Source of the DNA: Macrococcus bovicus
Lineage (GTDB): Bacteria > Bacillota > Bacilli > Staphylococcales > Staphylococcaceae
NCBI RefSeq assembly: GCF_004359575.1
Contig: NZ_SCWF01000004.1
Location: 62,001 to 126,000 of the forward strand
Reading direction: 5' to 3'
DNA: 64,000 bases
In this document: piece by piece, positions 46,189 through 54,477 of the stretch
Layout of the letters: the number at the start of each line of letters is the position of its first letter
How positions within the stretch are numbered: the first letter of the stretch is position 1
Notes under the pieces: model-generated
The model's database searches: none
What the model saw: only the letters and a program-made list of their open reading frames with translations
Told to the model about the DNA's origin: nothing
Translations under genes and position numbers: made by a program

Positions 46189-47028
46189 ATGGAACAGACA
46201 GTCACATTTCATAATGGCAATACGATGCCGAAGGTCGGCCTCGGTACTTTCCGTATCGAAGAAGGTCAGGAGCTGGTAGAAGCAGTCAAGCATGCCATTG
46301 TATCAGGTTATAGAAGCATCGATACAGCTCGTATCTATGATAACGAGCAGTCAGTGGGTGAAGGTATCCGTCAGGGTATAGAAGCGGCGGGTATCAGCCG
46401 CGCTGACTTATTCATCACGACTAAACTATGGCTGGATGACTACGGCTACGAAGAGGCACAGGCTGCCTATCAGGCATCACTGGACCGCCTCGGCCTCGAT
46501 TATGTCGATCTTTATCTGCTGCACTGGCCGGGACAGGATACCCAGCTCTATATTGACAGCTGGAAGGGCCTCGAGAAACTATATAACGACGGCAAAGTAC
46601 GTAATATCGGTGTCAGCAACTTCAACGTCGAACATCTGGAGCGCTTACTGGAAGAGGCATCTGTGAAACCGGTCATCAACCAGGTGGAGTTCACACCTTA
46701 CCTGAATCAGCGGGTGCTGCGTGGCTATCTGAAAGAGAAGTTCATTGTCGCGGAATCATGGTCGCCACTGATGAACGGTGAGATTCTGGCCAATGAAGTG
46801 GTCATGGATATCGCCGAGAAACACGGCAAGTCACCGGCTCAGATCATCATCCGCTGGAACATTGAAAAGGATGTCGTGATCATTCCGAAATCAGTGACAC
46901 CGAGCCGGATCGAAGAGAACTTGAATGTCTTTGACTTCGAACTGACTGAAGAAGACCTCTATGAACTGGATCAGCTGAATGAAGACCGCCGTAACGGGCC
47001 GGATCCAGCTGAATATAACGGCCACTAA
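46189..47028 (+). CDS. Aldo/keto reductase
   Basis: A 279-residue NADPH-dependent reductase of the YtbE/YvgN (AKR5-like) type. The catalytic tetrad is visible: Asp in RSIDTARIYDNE with Tyr in the same run, Lys in ITTKLWLDD and His in YLLHWPG. The NADPH site is IPKSVTPSRIEENL. It reduces aldehydes such as methylglyoxal in related species. The ATG behind AAGGAGTG is preferred to one 18 nt upstream. Confidence 0.9.
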   Translation: MEQTVTFHNGNTMPKVGLGTFRIEEGQELVEAVKHAIVSGYRSIDTARIYDNEQSVGEGIRQGIEAAGISRADLFITTKLWLDDYGYEEAQAAYQASLDRLGLDYVDLYLLHWPGQDTQLYIDSWKGLEKLYNDGKVRNIGVSNFNVEHLERLLEEASVKPVINQVEFTPYLNQRVLRGYLKEKFIVAESWSPLMNGEILANEVVMDIAEKHGKSPAQIIIRWNIEKDVVIIPKSVTPSRIEENLNVFDFELTEEDLYELDQLNEDRRNGPDPAEYNGH

Positions 47029-47066
47029 AAAAATGTCGAGTATCGTTACGATACTCGACATTTTTA
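47027..47066. terminator. Bidirectional terminator between aldo/keto reductase and the next gene
   Basis: AAATGTCGAGTATCG / CGATACTCGACATTT is near perfect and serves convergent genes. Confidence 0.92.
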
Positions 47067-47234
47067 TTTGTCGCCGTTGACACTAGGCGTCGTCTTGATG
47101 CTGTCTGCGCCGCTCTGCACGACACCCGGCGCTGCTTCTTTGGTCTGTCCCTGTGTATCTCTATATTTGATGCCGGTCTCCTCAATATGTTCATCCAATT
47201 CTCGGAGGGTCTTCTCTGTCTGATCTTCAGCCAT
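47064..47234 (-). CDS. Small hydrophilic protein of unknown function
   Basis: A 56-residue frame, ATG behind AAAGGATG, ending in the flank of the terminator. The first half is acidic and helical (EKTLRELDEHIEET), and the second half is Gly/Ala/Ser/Thr-rich and likely disordered. No recognised family. Coding is supported by the ribosome site and codon use like its neighbours. Confidence 0.6.
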   Translation of the reverse strand: MAEDQTEKTLRELDEHIEETGIKYRDTQGQTKEAAPGVVQSGADSIKTTPSVNGDK

Positions 47235-47317
47235 GCTTCTCATCCTTTCACTCTGTTTATAATCTCTACCCGTATTGGGGAATGATATAGCCTGATTCTC
47301 AGAGAAAATAAAAATAA

Positions 47318-47623
47318 TCAGATCAGCCAGCCCATCAGATAAGCGAGCAGCGGCAGGCTGACGGAGAGGGCAATATATTGAATAGACTTCAGCCGGTCCT
47401 TGTCAAACAGCTGCACACTTTCCAGGGCAAAGGTCGAAAATGTCGTGAAACCACCCATCATACCGGTGCCGAAGAAGAGATAGACGGTATCCAAGTGCGA
47501 GAGAAGACCGAGCACCAATGACCCTGCTGTATTGATCAGTAAGGTCATCCACGGAAAACGGCCGTTGAACTGACTGAGATAGACACGTATGACGGCGCCG
47601 AATACAGCACCCAGACCGACCAT
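47318..47623 (-). CDS. crcB: Fluoride channel subunit CrcB2 (FluC)
   Basis: A 101-residue protein with four membrane helices and the motif GMMGGFTTFSTFALE, the CrcB/FluC signature lining the fluoride pore. The start ATG shares its A with the stop of the upstream crcB gene (TGATG), so the longer frame upstream is not used. The pair probably forms the dual-topology heterodimer seen in many Gram-positives. Confidence 0.9.
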   Translation of the reverse strand: MVGLGAVFGAVIRVYLSQFNGRFPWMTLLINTAGSLVLGLLSHLDTVYLFFGTGMMGGFTTFSTFALESVQLFDKDRLKSIQYIALSVSLPLLAYLMGWLI

Positions 47624-47973
47624 CAGCAAAACAGTCGCCTCCCAGATGTCAGACCGAGATAACTCAGCAGGAGGCCGCCCGCCATCGTCAAGGTGATATA
47701 GCATAAGCCTAGTGACAGCTGAGTTTCCAGCAGATGGATACTATCCGCGCTGAAAGTGGAGAAGGTCGTGAAACTGCCGAGCATCCCTGAAGTCAGGCCG
47801 ACTTTAAGATTCTGATTGTCAAAGGGATAACTGGCTGAAAATGCGAGTAGAAATGCACCTATAAGGTTGACAGTCAGCGTCCCCAGATAAGAAGTATCGC
47901 CCATGAGCAGTGTCAGGCTGTAGCGAAGAGTAGCACCAATAAATGCGAAAACACCTACATATAGATATTTCAT
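47623..47973 (-). CDS. crcB: Fluoride channel subunit CrcB1 (FluC)
   Basis: A 116-residue four-helix protein. GATLRYSL near the start and GMLGSFTTFSTFSAD are CrcB signatures. It exports fluoride together with CrcB2, encoded directly downstream. ATG behind GGAGG. I see no fluoride riboswitch in its leader. A terminator of the upstream gene lies there instead. Confidence 0.92.
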   Translation of the reverse strand: MKYLYVGVFAFIGATLRYSLTLLMGDTSYLGTLTVNLIGAFLLAFSASYPFDNQNLKVGLTSGMLGSFTTFSTFSADSIHLLETQLSLGLCYITLTMAGGLLLSYLGLTSGRRLFC

Positions 47974-47984
47974 GCCGAACCTCC

Positions 47985-48014
47985 ATCAAAAAAGACTGTA
48001 CACCTGTACAATCT
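47985..48014 (-). terminator. Terminator between a minus-strand membrane gene and crcB
   Basis: On the minus strand AGATTGTACA / TGTACAGTCT is followed by TTTTTT. Confidence 0.85.
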
Positions 48015-48307
48015 TAAATAATACCGAACAGCAGCATGCCGCTGATCAAGTGATAAATAATGACAGCCAGGATGACGAACTGCCAGATCTTAGCTGCGGA
48101 CTGAAATGTCGCTTCAGGACGCTTCATATAACGGTCGAGCATGATGACACTGATAATCAATAGAATGGCATTGACCAGACCTGAAAACAGAATGATTGAA
48201 GTCACTGAACCGAAGAGCTGACTGAGCAGGGGATTCTTCACGCTGAGCAGCATACTCAGAACGACCAGGACAACAGATATCATGAAATAGCGACGTGATT
48301 GCTTCAT
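48014..48307 (-). CDS. Small three-span membrane protein
   Basis: A 97-residue protein with three hydrophobic segments and a basic start (KQSRRYF). The ATG 8 nt after GAGGAG is used, and another ATG lies 6 nt upstream. No recognised family. It forms a single-gene unit before the crcB pair. Confidence 0.65.
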   Translation of the reverse strand: MKQSRRYFMISVVLVVLSMLLSVKNPLLSQLFGSVTSIILFSGLVNAILLIISVIMLDRYMKRPEATFQSAAKIWQFVILAVIIYHLISGMLLFGII

Positions 48308-48423
48308 ATTCATACTCCTCTGAAAAATTAGTATAGGCTTATTTTAGCATATAGCATCTTGCTTGTATTTGTATTTTAGAAGCTTTATAGTGAGGTTGAC
48401 TAAAGTGCTAGGAGGAAATGAAG

Positions 48424-49134
48424 ATGAGAGACTTAAAGGTAGAAGTATTTGCAGATGGCGCAGATATTGAACAGATGAAATCAGCCTATCAGAATAAAGA
48501 AGTAGATGGTTTTACAACTAACCCATCCTTAATGGCGAAAGCAGGCATCAAGGACTACAAACAGTTCGCTGAGGATGCAGTCAAAGCCATTCCGGATGCA
48601 TCTATCTCATTCGAAGTGTTCGCTGATGATATGGAGACCATGCGTAAAGAAGCAGAAATTCTGATGAACTACGGCAAGAATGTTTTCGTCAAGATTCCGG
48701 TTGTCAATACACAAGGTGAATCCCTTATCCCGTTAATCAAAGAACTATCAGCTGAAAATGTTCAGTTAAACGTCACTGCGGTCTATACCATCGAACAGGT
48801 GAAAGAAATCGTCGACGCTGTAAAAGAAGGCGTGCCGACTTATGTATCAGTCTTCGCAGGACGAATCGCTGACACCGGCGTCGATCCAATGCCGCTCATG
48901 AAAGAAGCGGTGGAAGTCTGCCACAGTAAAGCAGGCGTCAAACTACTCTGGGCAAGCTGCCGTGAACTGTATAATGTCATTCAGGCAGATGAGATCGGCT
49001 GTGATATCATCACCTGCCCAGGTGACGTCGTGAAGAAACTGCCGAACATCGGCCGTGATATCAACGAATTATCAGTAGACACAGTCAAAGGCTTCGCGAA
49101 AGACATCAAGACAAGCGGCCTAGCTATCCTCTAA
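48424..49134 (+). CDS. Transaldolase (fructose-6-phosphate aldolase-like)
   Basis: A 236-residue class I aldolase of the small transaldolase family. The Schiff-base lysine lies in KNVFVKIPVV, with GFTTNPSLMAK near the N-terminus and LLWASCRE towards the C-terminus. It acts in the pentose phosphate pathway. Staphylococci have the same gene near sagB. ATG after AGGAGG. Confidence 0.92.
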   Translation: MRDLKVEVFADGADIEQMKSAYQNKEVDGFTTNPSLMAKAGIKDYKQFAEDAVKAIPDASISFEVFADDMETMRKEAEILMNYGKNVFVKIPVVNTQGESLIPLIKELSAENVQLNVTAVYTIEQVKEIVDAVKEGVPTYVSVFAGRIADTGVDPMPLMKEAVEVCHSKAGVKLLWASCRELYNVIQADEIGCDIITCPGDVVKKLPNIGRDINELSVDTVKGFAKDIKTSGLAIL

Positions 49135-49139
49135 AGACA

Positions 49140-49165
49140 GACTCCCTCAAATGAGGGAGTTTTTA
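49140..49165 (+). terminator. Terminator after transaldolase
   Basis: GACTCCCTCA / TGAGGGAGTT with T-run. Confidence 0.85.
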
Positions 49166-49197
49166 TATGGAAAATTCAATTTTCTGACTATTACATA

Positions 49198-49226
49198 TTG
49201 CATAGTCAATATGCAAATGATATATT
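49198..49226 (+). promoter_or_regulatory. Promoter with overlapping palindrome for the PlcR-like gene
   Basis: A perfect inverted repeat TTGCATA-GTCAA-TATGCAA (49198-49216) covers a -35 hexamer TTGCAT, and a -10 TATATT lies at 49221-49226 with a 17-nt spacer. The half-sites resemble those of the PlcR box (TATGNA / TNCATA) in inverted order. This placement suggests autoregulation by the regulator encoded downstream. Confidence 0.65.
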
Positions 49227-49251
49227 TAAATAAATAACAAGAGAAAGGATG

Positions 49252-50109
49252 ATGAACTTGGCATCAAAGATCGGAGATAAAGTTCTCGGTCGCAGAAAAG
49301 AACTCAGAATGACACAAGCCGATCTTGCTAAAAATATCTGTACACAAAGTCAGGTCAGTAGAATCGAGAAAAATGAAATTATGCCGAGTTCAGAAACACT
49401 CTATCAAATAGCGCGTCGACTGAATGTCAGTATGGATTATTTCTTTGGTGTGGAACCTGTCAATAATACGATACGCGGCAAGAAAATATGTGAAGATTAT
49501 TTAGAATCGAAAGAATTTGAGACACTTGAAGTCTTCGTCGACGCCCAGCTGCAGACAGTGCTGACCGAATACGAGCATCGCTATCTGACGTGGGTCAAAG
49601 CCGTATGTGCAGGCTATACGAAGCCAGATTTAGAGATTGCCATCAAGATGCTTGAAGAATTACTGGAAAATCCGATCAAGCATCAGGATAATGAGCTTGA
49701 AGCAAGTATCCATAACTCTTTAGCGATTTTCTATAGAAAATCTAAAGAACCTGAAAAGGCAGAAACTCATATTCGAAAAGCAAGATATATTATAAATGAA
49801 AATCATTTATATAATGAGGCAGCTGCGAAAATTTATTATCAATATGCAACTTTTTTAATGTCTGAAGATAAATTTGAGGATTGCCTCGATATTGCTAACG
49901 AAGGTATTGAAATCTGTATTAAGCATAATGTCCTTTTCTTGCTCGATAATATGATTTATCTTGCAAGCGGTGCAAAACAAGAAATGAATATCATTTCACA
50001 AAAAGATCGTGACTTATGCAGTGTAGGCTATGGTCTTGCAAAGATGAAAAACAATACAGTTTTAATTGATTTATATGAGCAAGAATTAACACAATATAAT
50101 CTTTTATAA
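49252..50109 (+). CDS. PlcR-like RNPP quorum-sensing regulator (HTH plus TPR)
   Basis: A 285-residue regulator. An XRE-type helix-turn-helix (LRMTQADLAKNICTQSQVSRIEKN, about residues 17-41) is followed by about 220 residues of paired helices in TPR style (for example NSLAIFYRKSKEPEKAETHIRKARYII and YYQYATFLMSEDKFEDCLDIANEGIEI). Length and order match PlcR and its relatives, which bind a re-imported peptide through the TPR groove. An exported-peptide gene follows 16 nt downstream. The second half is more AT-rich than the first. Not part of the usual transaldolase-sagB neighbourhood, so probably acquired. Confidence 0.85.
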   Translation: MNLASKIGDKVLGRRKELRMTQADLAKNICTQSQVSRIEKNEIMPSSETLYQIARRLNVSMDYFFGVEPVNNTIRGKKICEDYLESKEFETLEVFVDAQLQTVLTEYEHRYLTWVKAVCAGYTKPDLEIAIKMLEELLENPIKHQDNELEASIHNSLAIFYRKSKEPEKAETHIRKARYIINENHLYNEAAAKIYYQYATFLMSEDKFEDCLDIANEGIEICIKHNVLFLLDNMIYLASGAKQEMNIISQKDRDLCSVGYGLAKMKNNTVLIDLYEQELTQYNLL

Positions 50110-50125
50110 AGCGGAGGAATATACT

Positions 50126-50257
50126 ATGAAAAAAAATCTTTCAAAAGCACTTTTAACTTTCTCAACATTGGCAGTTCTTCTTGGTTTTGCTGGCCCGTCA
50201 GTGTATGACACTACAAGTCCGTTATATGGTATTAAAGTAGATATTGACGTCCACTAA
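50126..50257 (+). CDS. PapR-like exported signalling peptide precursor (43 residues)
   Basis: ATG 9 nt after GCGGAGG. The product has a Lys-rich start (MKKNLSK), a hydrophobic core (ALLTFSTLAVLLGFAG) and a short polar C-terminal part ending YGIKVDIDVH. This is the layout of PapR, the precursor of the PlcR-activating peptide: exported by Sec, trimmed outside, with the C-terminal 5-8 residues as the signal. A mature form within GIKVDIDVH is my guess. A terminator follows. Too short for most gene finders. Confidence 0.75.
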   Translation: MKKNLSKALLTFSTLAVLLGFAGPSVYDTTSPLYGIKVDIDVH

Positions 50258-50271
50258 TCATCTCTTCTTTC

Positions 50272-50304
50272 AGCCGAACTCTTTATGGGGTTCGGTTTTT
50301 TTTA
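50272..50304 (+). terminator. Terminator after the peptide gene
   Basis: AGCCGAAC / GTTCGGTT stem with an eight-T run. Confidence 0.9.
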
Positions 50305-50352
50305 TGGGCTTTTTTGGGTATGATAGAAAAGACTGAATTCAGGAGGTTAATT

Positions 50353-51210
50353 TTGGCGGCTAACAGAACTTCTATCAAACGTCTTGAGATGCGTAATAAA
50401 TTGATTCTTGTCTGTATTTTACTGCTTATGGCACTGGCTATTTATCTGATTTATCTCATATCGAAGGAAGCACAGGAAGAGAAATTCAGGGATCAGCATG
50501 TCGTGGTCGGCTATACTTACCGACAGGCCTTACAGCGTCAGATGCATGCCAATGCTGTGGCGTCTGATGGCGTGAAGTGGTCGAAGGCGACGCGTTCACA
50601 GATAGCTCGCTACTTGCGACCTGAACCCTATTATCAACATTCAGAGCAGAAGTATCAGTTCCTGAACCTGCGCAAGCCGCAAGGGATCAGTGCGGGCAAG
50701 CTGGATGAACTGCTCAAAGGGAAAGGCATACTGGAAGGGCAGGGGGACGCATTCCGTGAGGCTGCCCGTCAATCAGATCTCAATGAGATTTACCTGATCA
50801 GCCATGCCCAGCTGGAGACAGGGAAAGGGGCCAGTGAACTCGCAAAAGGGCTGAAAGTGAATGATAAGGGGCAGCTGGATCCGGACGGCAAGACTTACTA
50901 TAACTTCTTCGGTGTCGGTGCTTTTGATCATGATGCAGTCGCAGAAGGTGCGAAATATGCACAGCAGCAAGGATGGGATACACCTGAGAAAGCGATCAAA
51001 GGCGGGGCCCAGTTCATCGCCAGGGAATATCTGTCACGCGATAATCAGTACACCTTATATTCGATGCGCTTCAATCCGGTTGACCCGGGCAGGCACCAGT
51101 ATGCGACAGATGTGATGTGGGCCCATCATAATGCGAGACAGATGGCTAAGTACTATCACAAGCTCGGCTTAGAAGGTAAATTTTTTACACGACATTACTA
51201 TAAGAAATAA
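50353..51210 (+). CDS. sagB: Membrane-anchored glucosaminidase SagB
   Basis: A 285-residue protein: one N-terminal membrane helix (about residues 16-36) and an extracellular glucosaminidase domain with the catalytic Glu in SHAQLETGKGASELAKG and the conserved YNFFGVGAFD. SagB in S. aureus cleaves nascent glycan strands and releases them from the membrane. Length matches. The TTG start 7 nt after AGGAGG is preferred to a frame opening further upstream. Confidence 0.88.
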   Translation: MAANRTSIKRLEMRNKLILVCILLLMALAIYLIYLISKEAQEEKFRDQHVVVGYTYRQALQRQMHANAVASDGVKWSKATRSQIARYLRPEPYYQHSEQKYQFLNLRKPQGISAGKLDELLKGKGILEGQGDAFREAARQSDLNEIYLISHAQLETGKGASELAKGLKVNDKGQLDPDGKTYYNFFGVGAFDHDAVAEGAKYAQQQGWDTPEKAIKGGAQFIAREYLSRDNQYTLYSMRFNPVDPGRHQYATDVMWAHHNARQMAKYYHKLGLEGKFFTRHYYKK

Positions 51211-51318
51211 CAGCGTCCAGGATGTGATGTCCTGAATTTTTATTTTACAATATTTAAGGAAAATTTAAGGTAACTGGAAATTTGAGTATGTTATGATGAA
51301 AAAGAGGTGAGATAAAGG

Positions 51319-51864
51319 ATGACATGGATAGAAGCTTACAAAAGATTTTGGCAGAATGCCTTCAAGATGCGTGGACGGGCAAGACGGAAGGAATACTGGA
51401 TTCCGCAGCTGGTGAATACGGTTATCGGACAAATCATCGAACTGTTCTTCACGATGAGCGGCGGAGCGAAGCGGTTTGCAGTTGCTATGGACGGTGAAGC
51501 CATCATCAATTACGGCAATCTGATCTGGCTGCTCCTTATACTGATTCCGACATTCACAGTGACCGCAAGAAGACTGCAGGACATCAATATCAGCGGCTGG
51601 TGGGCCATACTGCCTATATTCGGCTGGTATATCGCACTCGGCACAATGATTGCGATACTGATGATACCGGGTGTCGAAGAATACTTAAGTGACCCTGACA
51701 GACTGACGACAGCATTAACGACCAGCACAATCGCCGGTATCACACTCGTTATCATGTCTATCGTCTTCTTTGTCTTCAGCGTCTTAGACAGTAATCCGCG
51801 ACCGAACAAATACGGCGATGATCCGAAGAAAGATGAACGCTATTTATACCAAGGAGAGATGTAA
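51319..51864 (+). CDS. DUF805 membrane protein, copy 1
   Basis: A 181-residue protein with about four membrane helices. MRGRARRKEYWIPQL at the start and TARRLQDINISGWWAI in the middle are DUF805 hallmarks. The C-terminus ends in a charged NKYGDDPKKDERY tail. Function unknown. The next gene is a close paralogue. Confidence 0.88.
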   Translation: MTWIEAYKRFWQNAFKMRGRARRKEYWIPQLVNTVIGQIIELFFTMSGGAKRFAVAMDGEAIINYGNLIWLLLILIPTFTVTARRLQDINISGWWAILPIFGWYIALGTMIAILMIPGVEEYLSDPDRLTTALTTSTIAGITLVIMSIVFFVFSVLDSNPRPNKYGDDPKKDERYLYQGEM

Positions 51865-51865
51865 T

Positions 51866-52432
51866 ATGACATGGATGGAAGCTTACAAAAGATTTTGGCA
51901 GAATGCCTTCAAGATGCGTGGACGCGCGAGACGGAAGGAATACTGGGTACCGGTGCTATTCAACACTTTGATTTCACTCGCCCTAGGTATCATCTTTGCC
52001 TTTGTGGATATGGCACTGGGCTACGGCAGCGATATACTGGCAGATGATCAGATGGCGGATGTCTCCCTGACGAAACCCTCAGACGTAGCGAACGGCATCT
52101 GGTCACTGATTCTTCTCATACCAAGCTTCACAGTGATGGCAAGAAGACTGCAGGATATCAATATCAACGGCTGGTGGGCGCTTGTGCCGCATTTAGGGGG
52201 TGTAGTCACTATAATCGGACTGATTCTCGGCGCGCTTTCCCTGTTTATGCTGGGTGGGGCGGAAGTAAGTACACTGCTGATCATGGCAGGTGTCGCAATA
52301 TTAGTGGCCGTGATTGTAGGCATCGTCTTCCTCGTCTTCACAATACTTGACGGCAAACCAGGACCGAATAAATACGGCGAGGATCCGAAGAAGAATGAGC
52401 GTTATTACTACAACGATACTTATCAAAGCTAA
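51866..52432 (+). CDS. DUF805 membrane protein, copy 2
   Basis: A 188-residue paralogue of the previous protein. The first 26 residues are nearly identical, and MARRLQDININGWWAL and NKYGEDPKKNERYY repeat the same motifs. The loops in between differ. It begins 1 nt after the stop of copy 1 behind AAGGAGAG, so the pair arose by tandem duplication and is co-transcribed. Confidence 0.9.
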   Translation: MTWMEAYKRFWQNAFKMRGRARRKEYWVPVLFNTLISLALGIIFAFVDMALGYGSDILADDQMADVSLTKPSDVANGIWSLILLIPSFTVMARRLQDININGWWALVPHLGGVVTIIGLILGALSLFMLGGAEVSTLLIMAGVAILVAVIVGIVFLVFTILDGKPGPNKYGEDPKKNERYYYNDTYQS

Positions 52433-52438
52433 TGAAGT

Positions 52439-52469
52439 AACAGTCTCTATTAATAGAGGCTGTTTTTTT
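52439..52469 (+). terminator. Terminator after the DUF805 pair
   Basis: AACAGTCTCTATT / AATAGAGGCTGTT with a seven-T run. It runs into the ribosome site of the next gene. Confidence 0.85.
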
Positions 52470-52478
52470 GGAGGATTT

Positions 52479-52835
52479 ATGACACATTATCTATATATCG
52501 GCGCTAAAACTAAGCTGCCTGATGACTTAAAACAATACGGCAGTAAGGTCTCTGAGTATAAGTGGAAAACAACAGAAAACCGCTATGAATTTCAATATGA
52601 ACTCTACTATGAACTTGGATTAAATGAATTCAATCAAGTGGTCGCTCTCTGTAGAAATCACCTCAAAGAGAACCGGTATGATACCATTGAAGTCACCAAT
52701 GGCTTAAACAGCAATCGTTATCCGATGGTCGTCAGTCACATTGAAAAGATACATATTGATCAACTGACCGGACAGCATCTGCAGGAATTACGGGTGGATG
52801 GGATGTATAAAATAGAGGGCAATAGAAGATATTAA
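52479..52835 (+). CDS. Hypothetical protein, 118 residues
   Basis: ATG 6 nt after TTGGAGG. A soluble protein rich in Tyr and Asn (YEFQYELYYELGLNEFNQVV) that ends MYKIEGNRRY. No signal, membrane segment or known motif. Its last codons lie within the left copy of a direct repeat whose right copy begins near 55681. Confidence 0.6.
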   Translation: MTHYLYIGAKTKLPDDLKQYGSKVSEYKWKTTENRYEFQYELYYELGLNEFNQVVALCRNHLKENRYDTIEVTNGLNSNRYPMVVSHIEKIHIDQLTGQHLQELRVDGMYKIEGNRRY

Positions 52836-52913
52836 TATAAAAAGACTGCCCCGGCAGTCTTTTTATTTGCGGTTCTTATAGTTGTGCTGATAGGCCTGCA
52901 AGTTCTCTTTGTC
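52804..52913. repeat. Left copy of a ~100-bp direct repeat
   Basis: It matches 55681-55779. Positions 52837-52913 align without gaps to 55703-55779 with three differences, and GTATAAAATAGA occurs in the flank of both. The pair brackets the ThrE-like genes and the M20 hydrolase, about 2.87 kb. Confidence 0.85.
52838..52868. terminator. Terminator in the left direct repeat
   Basis: AAAAAGACTGCC / GGCAGTCTTTTT is symmetric and can act in both directions. Confidence 0.88.
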
Positions 52914-52922
52914 ATTTATCAT
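52863..52922 (-). pseudogene. 3' remnant of a second copy of the small membrane gene at 55729
   Basis: Read on the minus strand it gives DKENLQAYQHNYKNRK and a stop, the same C-terminus as the protein at 55729-55932. The rest of the gene is absent and no ribosome site precedes it. Confidence 0.8.
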
Positions 52923-53101
52923 ATACCCTTTTATTGAAAGAACAAGCAGTTTTTACATATAAATATTTAATCCGATTTTACTCTGCATCTCTTATCATTA
53001 AAGCTTATCATTCGTCTGTCAGTACAATCTTCATGATTGATGTGTCCATTTACAAAGGAACGGGTATGAAGGCATAAGAAAAGCAATGAGGAGCGATTGA
53101 G

Positions 53102-53830
53102 TTGAACATCAATAAACACGAGGAATATTTGAAGGATGTGATTATTCTGGCGGGAGAAATCCTGCTCGAGTCCGGGGCAGGGGGCTACAGAATAGAACAG
53201 ACGATGAATCAGATTGCCCGTCATTTCGGTTATGCCGACTGCAACAGTTTCGTCACCAACACGGTGATTAACTTCAGCCTGCATGATCTGACTTATCCTA
53301 GAGTCAAGCGTGTGACAGCGCGTAATACGAATCTGATAAAAGTCTCGAGAGTCAACGCCGTCGCTCATCAGATCACAAGTGATCAACTCACAGTGGAAGA
53401 AGCACTTGAAAAGCTCAAGGTGATACAAGATCAGTCAGAAAGTTATCCGGCACACTATAAAGCAGTGGCAAGTGCTTTAGTCGGACTCAGCTTTCTTTAT
53501 CTGCAGAGTGGCGATATGCAGAATATCGCGACTGCTATGATTGCAGCGGCAGCCGGTTTTTTTGTGAAAGAACGTGTGGCATCAATAGTACAGAGTCTCT
53601 TTATTCCGGAATTTATAGGTGCATTGCTCATTGCCTTCATCGTTATCGCGATGAACCATGGCCTAACTGATCCTGAACTCTCTGTGACCCTTATTGCTGC
53701 TGTTATGCCGATTGTCCCGGGCGTTCTGATCACTAACTCTCTGCAGGACCTACTGGCCGGCAACCTGATGATGGCTCTGACTAAAGGACTGGAAGCAGCC
53801 GTTACTTCCTTTGCTATCGGGCAGGTGTAG
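53102..53830 (+). CDS. Threonine/serine exporter family protein, YjjP/ThrE N-terminal type
   Basis: A 242-residue protein. The N-terminal soluble part (ILLESGAGGYRIEQTMNQIARHFG, SFVTNTVINFSL) and five following membrane segments are the DUF1212/ThrE N-terminal layout. ThrE exports threonine and serine. In many Firmicutes it is split into two chains, and the next gene encodes the other. GTTG start region: TTG behind GAGGAGCG. Confidence 0.85.
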   Translation: MNINKHEEYLKDVIILAGEILLESGAGGYRIEQTMNQIARHFGYADCNSFVTNTVINFSLHDLTYPRVKRVTARNTNLIKVSRVNAVAHQITSDQLTVEEALEKLKVIQDQSESYPAHYKAVASALVGLSFLYLQSGDMQNIATAMIAAAAGFFVKERVASIVQSLFIPEFIGALLIAFIVIAMNHGLTDPELSVTLIAAVMPIVPGVLITNSLQDLLAGNLMMALTKGLEAAVTSFAIGQV

Positions 53831-53862
53831 CTACTATGGACTATATATTTTAGGAGGTGATC

Positions 53863-54306
53863 ATGGATATATTACTTAACTTCATCTTCAGCTTCATCGC
53901 ATCCTATTGCTTTGCGGTATTGTTTGACAGTCCGAGACGACTCTTTGTCCTGTCAGGATGCGTGGGGGCTGCAGCATGGATGACAAGCGAAACGATGATC
54001 CATCATTTTAAAATGCCCGACATCTATGGTTACTTTCTAGGCAGCCTGATGCTTGGTCTCATGTGTCATACGATGGCCCGCTTCTATCTTGAGCCCGCCA
54101 TGCTCTTCATGATTCCAGGAATCATACCTCTCGTGCCAGGAGGGTTAGCGTATGATGCAACGATGAAAATGATGCTGAACCAGACAGATAAGCCTGTTGA
54201 GATTCTGATGGAAATCACGATGCTGGCAGGTGCTATCGCAATCGGACTGCTGTTCTCAGATTATGTATTCCGACTGATTACCGAGAAAAAAATTTCCAAT
54301 TATTAG
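53863..54306 (+). CDS. Threonine/serine exporter family protein, YjjB/DUF3815 type
   Basis: A 147-residue protein with four or five membrane helices and the GLMCHTMARFYLEPAMLFMIPGIIPLVPGG stretch typical of the C-terminal ThrE half. It begins 32 nt after its partner behind TAGGAGGTGATC. Together the two would form one transporter. Confidence 0.85.
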   Translation: MDILLNFIFSFIASYCFAVLFDSPRRLFVLSGCVGAAAWMTSETMIHHFKMPDIYGYFLGSLMLGLMCHTMARFYLEPAMLFMIPGIIPLVPGGLAYDATMKMMLNQTDKPVEILMEITMLAGAIAIGLLFSDYVFRLITEKKISNY

Positions 54307-54477
54307 CGATTAAATCTGGAAAACATGATGACTGTATACGCATGATGATGGCACTATCATTGTAGGACTGTTTCGTTGCTGACCAGGTTGAGCTGGAACA
54401 CATTGACCGGCGATTCACTTTACAAATGGCGGATATTTCTGAGGATGACTTATAATAGAGATAAGGAGATGAGATAA

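Noticed and set aside
47974-48013. Fluoride riboswitch before crcB
   Set aside because: The sequence is a terminator of the upstream minus-strand gene and the remaining leader is too short.
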